DNA of 64,000 nt. Source: Polytrichum commune (lineage: Eukaryota > Streptophyta > Polytrichopsida > Polytrichales > Polytrichaceae). Below the pieces are notes generated by a model. The model saw nothing but the letters and a program-made list of their open reading frames with translations. It was not told the origin of the DNA and searched no databases. The stretch is taken from NCBI GenBank assembly GCA_950295325.1, contig OX485808.1, forward strand, positions 11,470,501-11,534,500, given 5' to 3'. The position numbers and the translations under genes are program-made. Below are positions 11,362-24,000 of the stretch, in pieces. The first letter of the stretch is position 1. Every line of letters begins with the position of its first letter.

Positions 11362-13193
11362 GGGGCCGCTTCACACGGCGTCCCAAGCTCCAAGTCCCAA
11401 CTCACTTGAGGCCAATCCGTGCGATCTCAGCCATTGAGAGCATGGAAGTTGGGACTTACCACTTCACACGGGTTTCAAGTCCTAAGTCCCGAGTCACTTG
11501 AGGCCAATCTGTGCAATCTCAGCCGTTGAGAGCATGAAAGCTGGGACTTACCACTTCACATGGTCCCGAGTCCTAAGTCCCGAGTCACTTGAGATCGATC
11601 TGTGCAATCTTAGCCGTTGAGAGCATGGAAGTTGGGACTTACCACTTCACACAGGGTCATGAGTCCTAAGTTTTGAGTCACTTGAGGTCAATCTGTGCAA
11701 TCTCGGCCGTTGAGAGCATGGAAGTTGGGACTTACCACTTCACACGGGTTTCAAGTCCTAAGTCCCGAGTCACTTGAGGCCAATTTGTGCAATCTCAGCC
11801 GTTGAGAGCATGAAAGTTGGGACTTACCACTTCACACGGTCCCGAGTCACTTGAGGTCAATCTGTGCAATCTTAGCCGTTGAGAGCATGGAAGTTGGGAC
11901 TTACCACTTCACATGGTCCCGAGTCCTAAGTCCCGAGTCACTTGAGGCCAATCTGTGCAATCTTAGCCATTGAAAGCATGGAAGTTGGGACTTACCACTT
12001 CACACGGGTTTCAAGTCCTAAGTCCCGAGTCACTTGAGGCCAATTTGTGCAATCTCAGCCGTTGAGAGCATGAAAGTTGGGACTTACCACTTCACACGGT
12101 CCCGAGTCACTTGAGGTCAATCTGTGCAATCTTAGCCATTGAGAGCATGGAAGTTGGGACTTACCACTTCACACGGGTTTCAAGTCCTAAGTCCCGAGTC
12201 ACTTGAGGCCAATTTGTGCAATCTCAGCCGTTGAGAGCATGAAAGTTGGGACTTACCACTTCACATGGTCCCGAGTCCTAAGTCCCGAGTCACTTGAGGT
12301 CAATCTGTGCAATCTTAGCCGTTGAGAGCATGGAAGTTGGGACTTACCACTTCACACAGGGTCCCGAGTCCTAAGTTTTGAGTCACTTGAGGTCAATCTG
12401 TGCAATCTCGGCCATTGAGAGCATGGAAGTTGGGACTTACCACTTCACACGGGTTTCAAGTCCTAAGTTTTGAGTCACTTGAGGCCAATTTGTGCAATCT
12501 CAGCCGTTGAGAGCATGAAAGTTGGGACTTACCACTTCACATGGTCCCGAGTCCTAAGTCTCGAGTCACTTGAGGTCAATCTGTGCAATCTTAGCCGTTG
12601 AGAGCATGGAAGTTGGGACGTACCACTTCACACAGGGTCCTGAGTCCTAATTTTTGATTCACTTGAGGTCAATCTGTGCAATCTCGGCCGTTGAGAGCAT
12701 GGAAGTCGGGCCTTACCACTTCACACATGGTCCCAAGTCCTAAGTTTTGAGTCACTTGAGGTCAATCTATGCAATCTCGGCCGTTGAGAGCATGGAAGTT
12801 GGGACTTACCACTTCACACAGGGTCCTGAGTCCTAAGTTTTGAGTCACTTGAGGTCAATCTGTGCAATCTCGGCCGTTGAGAGCATGGAAGTCGGGCCTT
12901 ACCACTTCACACATGGTCCCAAGTCCCAAGTCCCCAAGTACGACGTGGATGCCTACATGCAACACTTTTTGGAGGTGAGGCTTGGGACTTGTGTGGAGAG
13001 TTTGGGTTGAGCAAAAACCTAGACCCAACTCTCAACACGTCCCGAGATTTTTTTTCTTCAATAAAATAATCAAGATCCGACTTTAATGAATATGTACCAT
13101 GTTTTAATGGTTTCTCGAGGCTCGAAAGTTGGGACTTGCTAACATGAGTGGGACTTGGGACTTGGGACTTGGGACTCCATGTGAACCGGCCCC
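11362..13193. mobile_element. MITE-like element with a 17-unit minisatellite made from its own end
   Basis: The left end begins GGGGCCGCTTCACACGG. The reverse complement of the right end begins GGGGCCGGTTCACATGG. About 290 bases at the right (about 12905-13193) match, in reverse orientation, the complete short element at 27721-28010. Between this body and the left end lie about 17 units of roughly 92 bases (two of about 78), each with 'gggacttaccacttcacacgg' variants, 'tcctaagtcccgagtcacttgagg' and 'gccgttgagagcatg'. The block CACTTCACACGGGTTTCAAG in each unit resembles the element terminus. No coding frame. Confidence 0.85.
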
Positions 13194-16100
13194 TTCGGGT
13201 GTTTTGTAGTGAATAGTGTTAGAGATTTTTTATTTTTTAAAGCCACCCCAAATTTGATGACTAGTAAAAAGCTGCACAAGATCATTCAAGTTTCCCCTCT
13301 ATATCATAGTTATGCGTCAAACTCCCTATGACTTGGCTAAAACATGAGTTTGTGAGCTTATACAACAAGTCACCTAAGTATTCTCAACGCTTAATATACC
13401 ATGCTCAAACAATGGTGTTGAGAATTAAAATTTGATTTTCTAGCTTGTCGTACTACAAATGGATGGGCCAAGCTAGCCTTGCATAGGCCACTTTAGAATT
13501 TAGGGTGACAAGTGCCATAGAAAAACACTACTTTAATCTTAAAGTTCTCTCAAAGTTTTTGGGATAGCAAGAGGAGATTCAAGGAATTTCACCCAACTTT
13601 CAAAACAATCTTTGACACATGATGAGCTAATGATCTATTAATAGAGTTTGTTTCAAAGAAAGATCAAACCCACGGGCTATGTTCCTCTTTTAAGTGACTT
13701 TACAAATAATTGTATCATGGATGTAAATGAGACTACACTCGTTATTCCAATTAGTGCATGTGGTGCTAATTCCCAAAACACGCATTATTTTTCCAAGTCT
13801 CAAAATTAGTGAGGGCTATTTTTTTTTTAATTGAGTGATACTAAATCCATGAACACATGCTAATTTACCATATATTTCAAGAAAATTAATGCGTGCTCTA
13901 AGGTGCTTATAGAGTGATAAATAAATAAATGAATAAAAATGCAAACACATACTTGTCAGTGAATAGGGTTGTAATGAATAGTGCCAGTATTTTCAGCAAA
14001 TAGTGTTGCTATGAATGGTATTTTCAGTGAACAATGCTGAGATTAACATTTTTTCTTCCTAGATCTTTTGGTGATAATTATCACGTGGTATACAATAATT
14101 CAGCATCACATTCACTAATATCCCACACTCACTATTAGCCCTCCCTCACTTATTGGGATAATCACCATTGTAACAATTATGGCGTTGGCCATTGGGAGCG
14201 AGATTCATAATAATTTACATAGCTTGGGCGCCCTTTACACCATAGCTCAAGTTGAGAGGAGTTTGACACTAAGTGGCCCATGCTATGGCAAATTCTGTCA
14301 AACCAAACGGTGCTTGAAAATCTCTTGGCCCACAAAATGAGAGCTCAAATTCTTAACATCTTAAAGTGACCTCCACAAGATAGAGTGTATGATTTTGACA
14401 AAGAATTTTGTTGTAAGTAGTTGTTCAACAAGGGATCCATTAAGGCGCCATCTAAACGTTCTAAGCCGGTATGAAGTTCAAGCTTTTAAGGCTTGAGTGT
14501 AAGGTGGATTTGAGTGAACGATGATGTGTAAGAGGCTCCCCTACCACTCATAATGCATATTTCTTCAAAATCTCAAACTTTTTGCATTCATTATGGTAAA
14601 TATGGTGGACCACATCATTGTTGACATTGTTTTTTTTTTTCAAATTAAATCCTTTCAATTCTAATAATGTGGGTGCATAATATCTACCCACCCACAATAT
14701 TTAACATAAGAAGTCCACATTGTAAGTTATAAAACTATGTTGGATTTATTTAAATAATGTGCATATGACAAACTTCCAACCTAGGGGAAGGAGGTTGGTA
14801 TATTACATGGGCATGATAGTAGGGTTGCATGTAATTTTCATGCATGATGGTGTATATTGCAAATCACAGTATAGGGACCCTAAGGTAAGTCACACTACAC
14901 ATCCTACTGCATCATCTACCAAGCAGTGTAAGGTAAAGGGGACCATACTAGAGTCAGAATTTAACTCCTAAAGGTGGAGAAAGATATAGTTGTCCATACA
15001 ACCCTAAACCTTTGCTCGATTCATACTAGCGCACACATTCACATTATAATCTTTTGATTTGGGACACATGGACGGTTGAAAATTTACGTGAACGATCCAA
15101 ACTTTACAGAAAACATCATCCATACGGTCAGGTCCACCATCGAAGCTACAAATGTTTCTTCAACGAGTTGGTGAATTGGGATGAACTTTTTAAAGACAAT
15201 TTTGGGTTTATTCCAATTCAAGGGTTAAGAAGATTAATGGCAGCCTGCATGCACCAATGGGAGAATATTCTCGTGCCCTTGGAGGTTTTGGTTTCAAGGA
15301 AAACAACATGTCAATAGGTGTCACCATATGATTCGCGAGTGATGGGACAAAAATGAATGGGAATGTGAGCCTTCGTCTTCTTCGACTCTCCAAAAGGATG
15401 CCTCAAAGTTCACGAGAGCGAGCACACCGGCCAATAACGGAGAGTGGGATATATTGCAACTTTATTCGCGTGGTCCTTAAGCCCTTCTCGAACCAGTGGC
15501 TCAGTGTGGACCTGGGATAGTGTAAAATACTGCTATTGAAATGCTTAGATTTACACCTTCTTTTTTTTCCTCCTTTTTTAAATTTATTTTTCCTTTCTTA
15601 TTTTTAGTGGAGGAGTGGAAGCAGCAAAAAGCATGCCTGATCCGGTCAACTACTAAAACACTAGAAGCAAAATTGCTCTTGTCCTTGTGGTGGGGGAGCG
15701 TGCACATGGGGCTCATCGAACAAGTGGTTGGTTGTAAATTAACAACTCGGAATGCCTGGAAACTTTGTGAGACATTGGCAGCTGGGGTCTTGAGTACACA
15801 TTTTTTAAAGGTGGAGAAAAATACATAGAAAGACCTTTACACAAATGATCCAGAAATTTAGATGGAGAAAGGAAAAAAAGGAAAAAAAAGAAAAGGAATC
15901 CACGCGGTCACCTAGCTAGGTGTTTCGACTTAGAGTCGAGAGACATATTCGTATGTGGTCATGACGTTACTCATCAACACTCGGCGCTTGTAATGTGGAT
16001 TTTTGTAGTATAACGATAGGATGCTCAAGCTAGAATGTGCACAAGGAGATTTGGATTCAGATTGAGGTTCTAATAACATCCCACCGTTATGTTATGAGGG

Positions 16101-16895
16101 CCCAGTTCGTTGAGTAACGTGATGGTCTAGGGTTCCTCGAATTGACTTCGGGAATGCGTGAGTGTGAACATAACCATTCCAAAGATTGTTGGGGAGTTTC
16201 TTGACACCTTGAAGTGAGATCTCTTCGTTCCTAGTTTCAAGCTCAATGTAGTTGGTGAAGAAATGACATGTTTTGATGATTTTGTAAAAATGCGGGAAAC
16301 AATACAAACTCTGCCATAACCTCTTTTACCTCTCGCACTAATGTTTTCTGACCGCAGTTGCAAAAGGTCCACAACAACAACAAAAACGTTAGACTAAGTA
16401 ACTCACCCGGGTGAACATAACATTTCAAAATCATCGAGAGTGTCATGTCACCAAGCATGGAAACAAATTACAAACGTGGTCACTACTATCTCTCAACGTT
16501 TGCTTCTTTGCCCAAGAGCTATCATAACATCATGCAGCTGTTATCAACCATTATTCCATTCTAATAATATCAATGAGAGTGCTTCACCCGAGTTTATCAA
16601 GTTGAATATGTAACAAGAAAACGGTAGAACCGTGAGGCTCTGTCCTTTGCTATGAAAGACTACAATTGTAGCTTATTACTTTGCTCATGCCAATCCTTGG
16701 CTATTCACTATACCAAACCTTTCTTGGATTTGGTGCACCTTCTTCTCAAATATGGGTTAAGGATTGAAGCTACTCATTTATCACCCAAATTTTTTAAAAT
16801 AAATAATCAAGAACTGCCAAAATAACACTTGTTAACTAGATTTCTTTCAATGCATTTTAGGGAGCACTTATATGTATATATATATATATATAAAC
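13194..16895. other. Intergenic with dispersed repeats, no gene seen
   Basis: About 13345-13725 is a second copy of the repeat inserted in GPT intron 2. About 15030-15230 is colinear with 28130-28320, including 'cattataatcttttg' and 'attg.gatgaactttt'-like blocks, so it is also dispersed. Frames of 60-95 codons at 14759-15828 show no family resemblance. No RNA gene recognised. Confidence 0.55.
13345..13725. repeat. Second copy of the GPT-intron dispersed repeat
   Basis: Colinear with 4765-5146 over about 380 bases at roughly three-quarters identity by eye. It is not bounded here by the TTAA MITE, which supports this repeat being an independent mobile or duplicated unit. Confidence 0.6.
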
Positions 16896-17275
16896 AGGCA
16901 CCACGGGCCTTGGCTTGGTGGTTAGGGCTCATGGCCCCCAATGAGGAGGTTGTGGGTTCTATTCCCCATGCCGGCGTGGTGCTCACCACCTTAGTCCACC
17001 CAACTATGGTGGGAGGTCCTTGGACCTTGTTGTATGGGTACCTCAAAGCCCTTTGGGGGGATACCATGTCTGGTATCTTCAAGGCACTAGTGGCTAGCTA
17101 GGAACTAGTATAGTGTGTCACTATAGTGTCCATCCTCGAAAGGGGAGAGTAGTATTGTCCCAATGTCCCCTTGTCCAGTGGGCATCGGGTCATTGGCATT
17201 ATGAACGGACACTTTATTCACGCCGGCCCCTTAAAAGGGACCGGAGTTTCTATCTATCTATCTATCTATATCTAT
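16896..17275 (+). mobile_element. tRNA-derived SINE
   Basis: Head with RNA polymerase III promoter-like boxes: A box TGGCTTGGTGG at 16911-16921 and B box GGTTCTATTCC at 16955-16965, spaced as in a tRNA. The body continues to GGCCGGCGTGAAT-type sequence (in reverse complement near 17212-17226) and ends in a (TCTA)n simple tail at about 17250-17275. Pol III boxes plus a short-repeat tail are the hallmark of plant SINEs. Shorter relatives occur at 2073-2245 and 22147-22246. A short TATAAAC on both sides may be the target duplication. Confidence 0.8.
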
Positions 17276-17820
17276 AAACTATAGTTAGCATCCACATTAC
17301 ATAAAGTGGACCAAAAATAACAAGAACAAGTAACGTCCAAATGTGAACACAAAGTGGTTAGGAAATTTGCTCTTGAAACGAAGAAGTTGATGCATAGTCT
17401 CTGTCCTATAGACATAGCCAACAAAGTATAGAAAGAATAGCATGGTATAGTTCGCAATACTATTAGACTTATTCCTGGCCCTACCTAGCATACAGTGACC
17501 GCTGAATAATGTCATAGTGACAGTATGAAGAGAAGAGAAACCAGTTCACATTGGTGATGTAACTTAAGTTAGTTGGTAAATGAAAATGGAATGTTTGAGC
17601 AATCTGTAAGTGGGTTGCAGTAAATCGTACAAACTCTGCAGTAATCTCTTTTTCTATGTGTAAGTTATTGTAGTTGCAAGTGGTGCAAAAAATCTACTTC
17701 CACGAAATGCTGAACAAAGTACTGCTTGTTTAAAACTGGTCAGAAAACTAAACGTAATTCATCTGCGTATCATGCGCAAAGAGCTACAGTCGTTGAGCTT
17801 TAACATACATGGGTCTTTTA
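17276..17820. other. Intergenic, no gene seen
   Basis: Unique-looking AT-rich sequence between the SINE and the back-to-back MITE pair. No ORF with family resemblance, RNA gene or repeat boundary was found. Confidence 0.5.
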
Positions 17821-18248
17821 AGGGCATCCCCAGGAGAGATAGTAAGCAACCCGCCAAAAATAATATATTATATGGTGTTTAGGGTGTTTGGGGAGCCCTC
17901 CATCTTGGGCGGGGCCGCTCATCTTGAGTCAGAGCCCACCAAAGCCTAGGCATACCCCCGGTATAATTAGGAAGCAATCAATAAGACAACGACACCTATT
18001 ATCTGACATGGGATAAAGTAGGATATCGGAGTATCTGATATTAAAGTAATCTCTTGGCGGGCCGGAGGAGGGCCGCCATATGAACCATTTATGGCGTTGG
18101 AAGGCCTTTACTATACCCGGGCCGGTTCTAAATTATGCCGGACCGGACATTGGTGGGGCTCAATTTATGCCGGTACCGCCACCTAAGAACCCGGGATGCC
18201 CCATTTTTGGCGTTGGCATGCCCTATGGCGAGGCTGCTGGGGACGCCC
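17821..18248. mobile_element. MITE A of a back-to-back inverted pair
   Basis: Terminal inverted repeats AGGGCATCCCCAG at the left and CTGGGGACGCCC at the right, with TA on both sides. It is about 428 bases, GC-rich compared with its surroundings, and non-coding. Nearly the whole element is repeated in reverse orientation by MITE B (18276-18692), so transcripts across both would fold into a long hairpin. Confidence 0.85.
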
Positions 18249-18275
18249 TAAGTGGTTTCCTCTTTTTTCTTCTTA

Positions 18276-18692
18276 GAGCGTCCCCACCAGACCGGGCATA
18301 GGGCATGCCAACGCCAAAAATGGGGCACCCCGGGTTCTTAGGTGGCGGTACCGGCATAAATTGAGCCCCACCAATGTCCGGTCCGGCATAATTTAGAACC
18401 GGCCCGGGTATAGTAAGGGCCTTCCCCCGCCATAAATGGTTCATATGGCGGCCCTCCTCCGGCCCGCCAAGAGATTACTTTAATATCAGATACTCCGATA
18501 TCCTACTTTATCCCATGTCAGATAATAGGTGTCGTTGTCTTATTGATTGCTTCCTAATTATACCGGGGGTATGCCTAGGCTTTGGTGGGCTCTGACTCAA
18601 GATGAGCTGCCCCGCCCAAGATGGAGGGCTCCCCAAAGGTATAAAATATTATATACTCTATTTGGCGTGTACCCGGTCTGGTGGGGACGCTC
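18276..18692. mobile_element. MITE B of a back-to-back inverted pair
   Basis: Terminal inverted repeats GAGCGTCCCCACCAGACCGG and CCGGTCTGGTGGGGACGCTC, flanked by TA on both sides, about 417 bases. TA duplications point to a Tc1/mariner (Stowaway-type) origin. It is a near-identical inverted copy of MITE A across a 27-base spacer. The inner ends differ slightly (CTGCTGGGG against CCAGACCGG), which suggests two insertions or an inverted duplication rather than one foldback. Confidence 0.85.
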
Positions 18693-19719
18693 TAACTATG
18701 TAGCCCACTTCTCCTAGGGATATGAAACATGTGATGAGTACGAGATGGTTAGCAAATCCAAATCAAGGCCGTAGCCACTTCCCTCATTACTTTTGGAGCT
18801 CATGTGAATATCTTATTCATCATGGAAGTGTAGATTCTCAAGGTCATTAGAATGGTGATTTAGGTCTTTTCAATTATGTTAACCAGTGAGCCTAGGGTGG
18901 TTATCGATTCATGAGCACGCAATCCAATTTCTTCTAAACAAATGTTTGTTTTGGTATTTGTTCTTGGAGCCATACCAAACCACATACCACTCAAATATAG
19001 GTGTTTGATTAAGATAGTAACTGACTTAGGCACGTCTACCTCGTCGGTCTTCAAATGTCCTCGTTTGCAATGGTTGAAGTAGATGAGTAGATGGGTGGTA
19101 AAACAATACAAACTATGCAGTATTTTTTGTTACTAAATATACTATATACCTGGGCTGTGAAAGCCCAGACCATGTGCCCAACCCTTGAATATGAAGTCAT
19201 ATCATCAATCGACCCTTTTAATATAGAGGCAAATGACATAAAGAAAGAGAGAATCATGACTTAAAGACTTTGTAAACAAATGTAGCTCTCACCCTTGTTA
19301 AACCCTCAAGGCTGAGGCCTTAATACAAACACTAGTCATAATTCTAACACTCAAGTCTATCCTACCTCACACTATCACTCCCATAAGCACTAGAAGAAGG
19401 TGTCAAACTCTTCACCGAGAGCATTTAAATACTACGGATAAGGAAGCTTAACTAGAAATACCCTAAATCCACTTACTCGCAGATGTGACACATAAATCTA
19501 TCATAACATAGATACGACTAATATAGAAATTTATACCCCGTAAACTTTATAAGGTGTAGGCCTTGTCGCCGTTTTATCAACTTGGACATTAGCAAGCAAT
19601 GCCCATTTTACCAATATCTTCTAGAACTTACCACAATTTCTAGCAACTTACCTACTTTCCACTCCTAAGTAAATCTTCACAATGCTAATAAATCCACAAA
19701 TTTAACCATAATAATCTGA
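18693..19719. other. Intergenic with repeat fragments
   Basis: About 18725-18840 matches about 1648-1770 ('gagatggttagcaaatccaaatc'-type block split over both). About 18870-19110 resembles the dispersed repeat near 30900 in reverse. No gene seen. Confidence 0.5.
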
Positions 19720-20228
19720 CTTGGTGGTCCAACTTCCATGGTCCGATGCCTCAAAAAATCAATTAACAAAGCCTTTGGGCCCCTCACTAGGTGTAAACCG
19801 AATGTGAACCAAGAGGTATGACCATGCACCAAAAGTGAATGTGTTGATTGTTTTAATATATGCCCAAAAACGATTGTTTTGAAAAAAATTCAAGTTTGAC
19901 CATTCTCTTGTCTTCTCTTGTCTTCATCCTCTCTATCCCCCAAAAATTTCATCAAAGAATGATTATAACGTCATTTCTTTGTCATGGGCCCTTGCCTTTT
20001 TCTAATAGAACACCTCTTTTACCTCTCCCACTGCAAAACCCGTTGGACCATGTCAGTGAATAATGTAGGCCTTAAAATATGTCTTTTGGGGACCTCGAAC
20101 TTCATGGTCACTTTGACATTTTTTCCTTAGTGTAAACCGAAGTGGTCCTGGGGACGAGTTCAACAACCAATCAAAGATTTTACAGGGCCTTGGGTCGACT
20201 TCATGGCCCATGGTGTATAAACAAGCCC
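19720..20228. mobile_element. MITE related to 27162-27714, left end lost
   Basis: Colinear with the element at 27162-27714 for about 500 bases, sharing 'tggtccaacttccatggtcc', 'tttgggcccctcactaggtg', 'catgggcccttgccttttt' and 'ctgcaaaacccgttggacca'. The right end with 'catggcccatggtgtataaac' is present, but the left inverted repeat is missing. Non-coding. Confidence 0.75.
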
Positions 20229-20381
20229 TAGGCTTGCTTTGAGCTTATCTGGTCATCTTCCAGATGTCCCATGGCAAGAAGTCGCATGTGTCCTCATCTT
20301 CAGTCTTGCAAGTAGACAAGATGGGAGCGAATCAAGCTAACTTATATACAGTTCTACTATTTCCAGAAAACCTTTGAATCC

Positions 20382-21090
20382 AGTGTGCACTGTGCTGCAG
20401 AGGGTGTGATCATTTGCTGGCTTTATTATTCCAAACTATTTCTAAGTAGTTGATGATTTTGCTCATGGAGCTGCCAAATCGATTCCTGCAAACTCCCAGT
20501 CTTCAAGCACTGTGCATGAATCTCCTTGAAATCTCTGGCCCGGAGAATTTGCCCATTGACCTAACTTTATCAAAGCTCAAAAGATTTGGCTTTTTGCCAC
20601 CGCAAACTTGTTCCCGGGCTTGACTTGCAATGAGTATCATATCTTGTGTACCCAAACACTCGTAATTTCCCAGTAAGGATTTCTGTCGAACTTTGAGTCG
20701 CCAGCGGTCACTTTGAAGAAGTGTAGGGTTTACGGTTTAGGTTTAGGCTGATTTTGCGACATCAAGTGTGCACTGTGCTGCAGTATGATCATTTTTCTTG
20801 CATGATTGTCTCAAACGATTTCTGTTGATATTGTTGCTGAAGGGGCTGCCAGTTGATACCTGCAATTCGAAGTCTTAACGCACTGTGCATGAATGAATCT
20901 CCCTGAAATCTGTGGCCCGGAGATTTTCCCCGGTGACCTAACCTTATCTTAGCTCTTTGCCGCGGCAGACTCGTTCCTGGGCTTGACTCGCAATGAGTAA
21001 AGTATCATAAGGGTTTCTATCGAACTTTTAGTCATCAGTGATCACCTTGAAGAAGTTTAGGGTTTAGGGTCAGGGTTTAAGGGTTAGGTT
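20382..21090. repeat. Tandem duplication of the O-fucosyltransferase 3' end
   Basis: Two copies, about 20382-20764 and 20765-21090, with a period near 383 bases. Shared blocks are 'agtgtgcactgtgctgcag', 'cactgtgcatgaat', 'ctctggcccggaga'-like, 'cgggcttgact.gcaatgagta' and 'gtagggttt.ggtttag'. The inner copy starts at the stop codon of the minus-strand gene, so the duplicated unit is its 3' UTR, and perhaps the last codons, plus downstream sequence. Confidence 0.8.
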
Positions 21091-24000
21091 AATCTTGTTG
21101 ACACATGCATTCCGGCACAGGGTATGCGAGGACGTCCTTGTGCCTCTTGTTTCTTCGGTAGATGGGTTGCTCTACGGCATTTTTGTGAAGCGATCGGATG
21201 GTTTCTTCGAACAATTTGGATGGCATTGTGGTGTTGAGAAAGTGGGGAAGCATCTGACGTTTGTTAGGCACAATGTGCTTGCGGTGCCCCAAAAAGGCCC
21301 GGTGTCCCTGCCACATCAACATCAACAGTAGTCGTAGAAGTTTAGAGACCGAAGGTGTGTTTACTTTCACACAACTATTCTTGTAGACGAAGAGTGGATT
21401 TGACCTCCACTGATAGAGCCTCCTACAAACTAAAGTCAGAGGCAGGGACTATGATTGCCTCCTACAAATCCTCTCCCCTGCTTTGACCTTGAAGATCTCT
21501 CGAGTCTCCTGGTGTCACATAGTAACTACAAACAAAAACAGAACTGAAGCAAACTACAGCCGTGGGAACTACTCCTAACTACTACACCTTGTAGCATGGT
21601 TGGGCAAGTAGTTAGAATTGTTGAGTGTTGTGGTTGTTATCAGTAGGCGGTATCCCTCCTCGACCCTCAAAAATGGAGCCAAAGAAAGTAAAACTACAAC
21701 CACCAACTACCGAAATGGTGATTGTGTGTCACTTGTACTTGAATCTCGCTCGATTCAGGGTTTAGGCTGCTGCTGATTTTATGTGACGTCATGCATGCAG
21801 ATTTCATAAAGTTCCTCAACTTAGAGAACATGTGATGAGGAAGCCTAGTTTACTTACTTGCATCATGTGGCCAAAGTTTCCGCCATGGGATTGGAGAAAC
21901 ACGTCGCTGGAAAGGCACACCAGGAAGTCGATAGCGGCAAGGCTGGAAGCTTTGTTACGGAATTGTGCGAGATCGTGTGACGAAGCCAGGCTTTCTTTGT
22001 TGAAGAGATGAGGGAACTGGTTCTTGATGGGCTCGATTGCTAGGTCTCCTCCGAGTGGGGTGCCTCCAGCCCAAAAGATTCGTGTCTTTTCTGATGCCCC
22101 AAGCGCCTTCAACAGCCTACAACACAAAAACAAATTCCACTTTCGAGGCCGGCGTGAATAAAGTGTCTGTTCGTAATGTCAATGACCCAGTGCCCACCTG
22201 ACAAAGGGCCATTGGAACAAAACTACTCTCCCTTGCTGATGGATTTGCAAACATTCTTAAGTAGCCTATTCACGTTCCGATGCAAATGGAACAGTTCTTA
22301 GGTGATTCGAATAACCTAAGAATGATCCCATTGGGGACATTGAATTTTAGTAGATGGAAGAAGGTTTTGTCTACGAAGATAGTAGGCAACAATGAGGTTA
22401 TGTTGGCTAATGAGAGCTTAATGCCACTTGACTATTCTCGATGGCATTCATGCATGTACTCAAGGACCTTGATTCCTGATAAAATTTGATTCTCGAAGCT
22501 AGAATAGAAAGAGAACGTCCTTACACATGGTGTGCTTAAGAAATGTCATGCAGTTCTCCGGAGAGACAAGAATTGACAAATCTCTTTGAAGTAGATGGAC
22601 GACGAGTTCTGATGGATCCGGTAAGTAGTAGCGACATGCATAAATCCTCAATTAGGAACTCTCCGGAGAGATGAACCCAAATTGACAATCTTTGGAGTGG
22701 AGTGCTTTCTGATGGATTTGGTAAACATGGTGCGGGTTTAAGAATTTTCACCTTGCGACTTCTGCACCAGTGAGAGGGCACAGGCCAGACATCTTGCGTT
22801 GCCGAAATCCCAGATTTGCACCGCGGGAGGTTAAGAGCTTCGGATTTGTTTTGCGTTCGGAACGAATTGCATCATCGAACTCTTTCCCAAGCCCCGGAAG
22901 GCATCCAGTGCGCACCCACACATCTTTCTCCAGCCGGAGATGGACGGCCACGTATGGCCCTTGACTCGACATCTGCTTCGCCAGATTCTCGCCTACCGCT
23001 TGAATAGGTGCGGCGAATTTCAATGCGTGGAAAGCGACCTGGCATTGGATTCATTGCAAGTGGATGTTCGTGAATGGAAAGAATGACATTGCAATACAAG
23101 CTCAAATTCTAAACCCTAAAGGTTGGCAACCTTTGAAAATGAATGCTCTGATTCACAGTCTGCCAATCGCGGAGCAATTCAATTGAAACAGATACGGATG
23201 AGTATGAAGTAAGCTGAATGGCGTCACCTAATTCTTTATAGAAAATGTCGAAACCGATTACAATAAGCTCGTCTAAACCTTCAAGATTCGCAATATTTTC
23301 GAAACTTAATGCTCTGATTGCCCCGAGCCTGCTGATCACGGAGGAGTTCAATTGAAACAGATGCGAATGAGTACTGATTTCGCAAGGTAGGGAGTTACAA
23401 CCTTGCAACGCAATCTTTGTAAATCCAGGGGGAGGTCTTTCGTAAGCCTTGAGTCAAGTCCCCGCAACAGGAGAGCCCCTTCTCTTCTTAGCTGCGATGG
23501 ATGTACCCACTACATTCCGTCAGCAACTTTGACATCAAGTTTAGTGAAACCGTCAAAATGTGTTACTGTAAAATATGTGGAAGGAATTAACCACTAGACT
23601 TCTTTGAAGCTGCTGTATGCTAACCTGTTTGCTGTAATGAGCACGTAACCACCGGGGACTTGCATCTGGTGGAGTATTCTTCTCCTCCAGCGGCCTGTAC
23701 ATGATATGCGTTGATGGCAGCGACGTCACGATTCTCACGTCGGTCTTCAAGGCTTCCTTGAAATGCTCTGTGTCGAAGATATCTCCAAATTCACTGCAGC
23801 ACATGACCAAAATCATCATGAAAGTAATGTTGACCCTTGCAGGCCTCATGCATGTGTATCTCAAGATTGATACCCTTCTCTGAATGATCCAAATTTGGCT
23901 CTAATGCGGTTGATTACGAAAGTTTGCAACAAAAATCCGGCATTAAGAATGCTGCCGACTTGGTGAATACTTCATTGTGTGACCTTTTTGTGAATTGAGC

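Noticed and set aside
11380-12930. CRISPR-like regular array
   Set aside because: Units are contiguous diverged repeats of about 92 bases without unique spacers, inside a plant transposon. It is a minisatellite.
18080-18444. Two 73-codon frames on opposite strands that encode almost the same protein
   Set aside because: They are mirror images produced by the inverted MITE pair, not genes.
21055-21090. Interstitial telomere repeat
   Set aside because: Only a few degenerate TTTAGGG-like units, as found by chance in plant DNA, and they belong to the duplicated 3' UTR.
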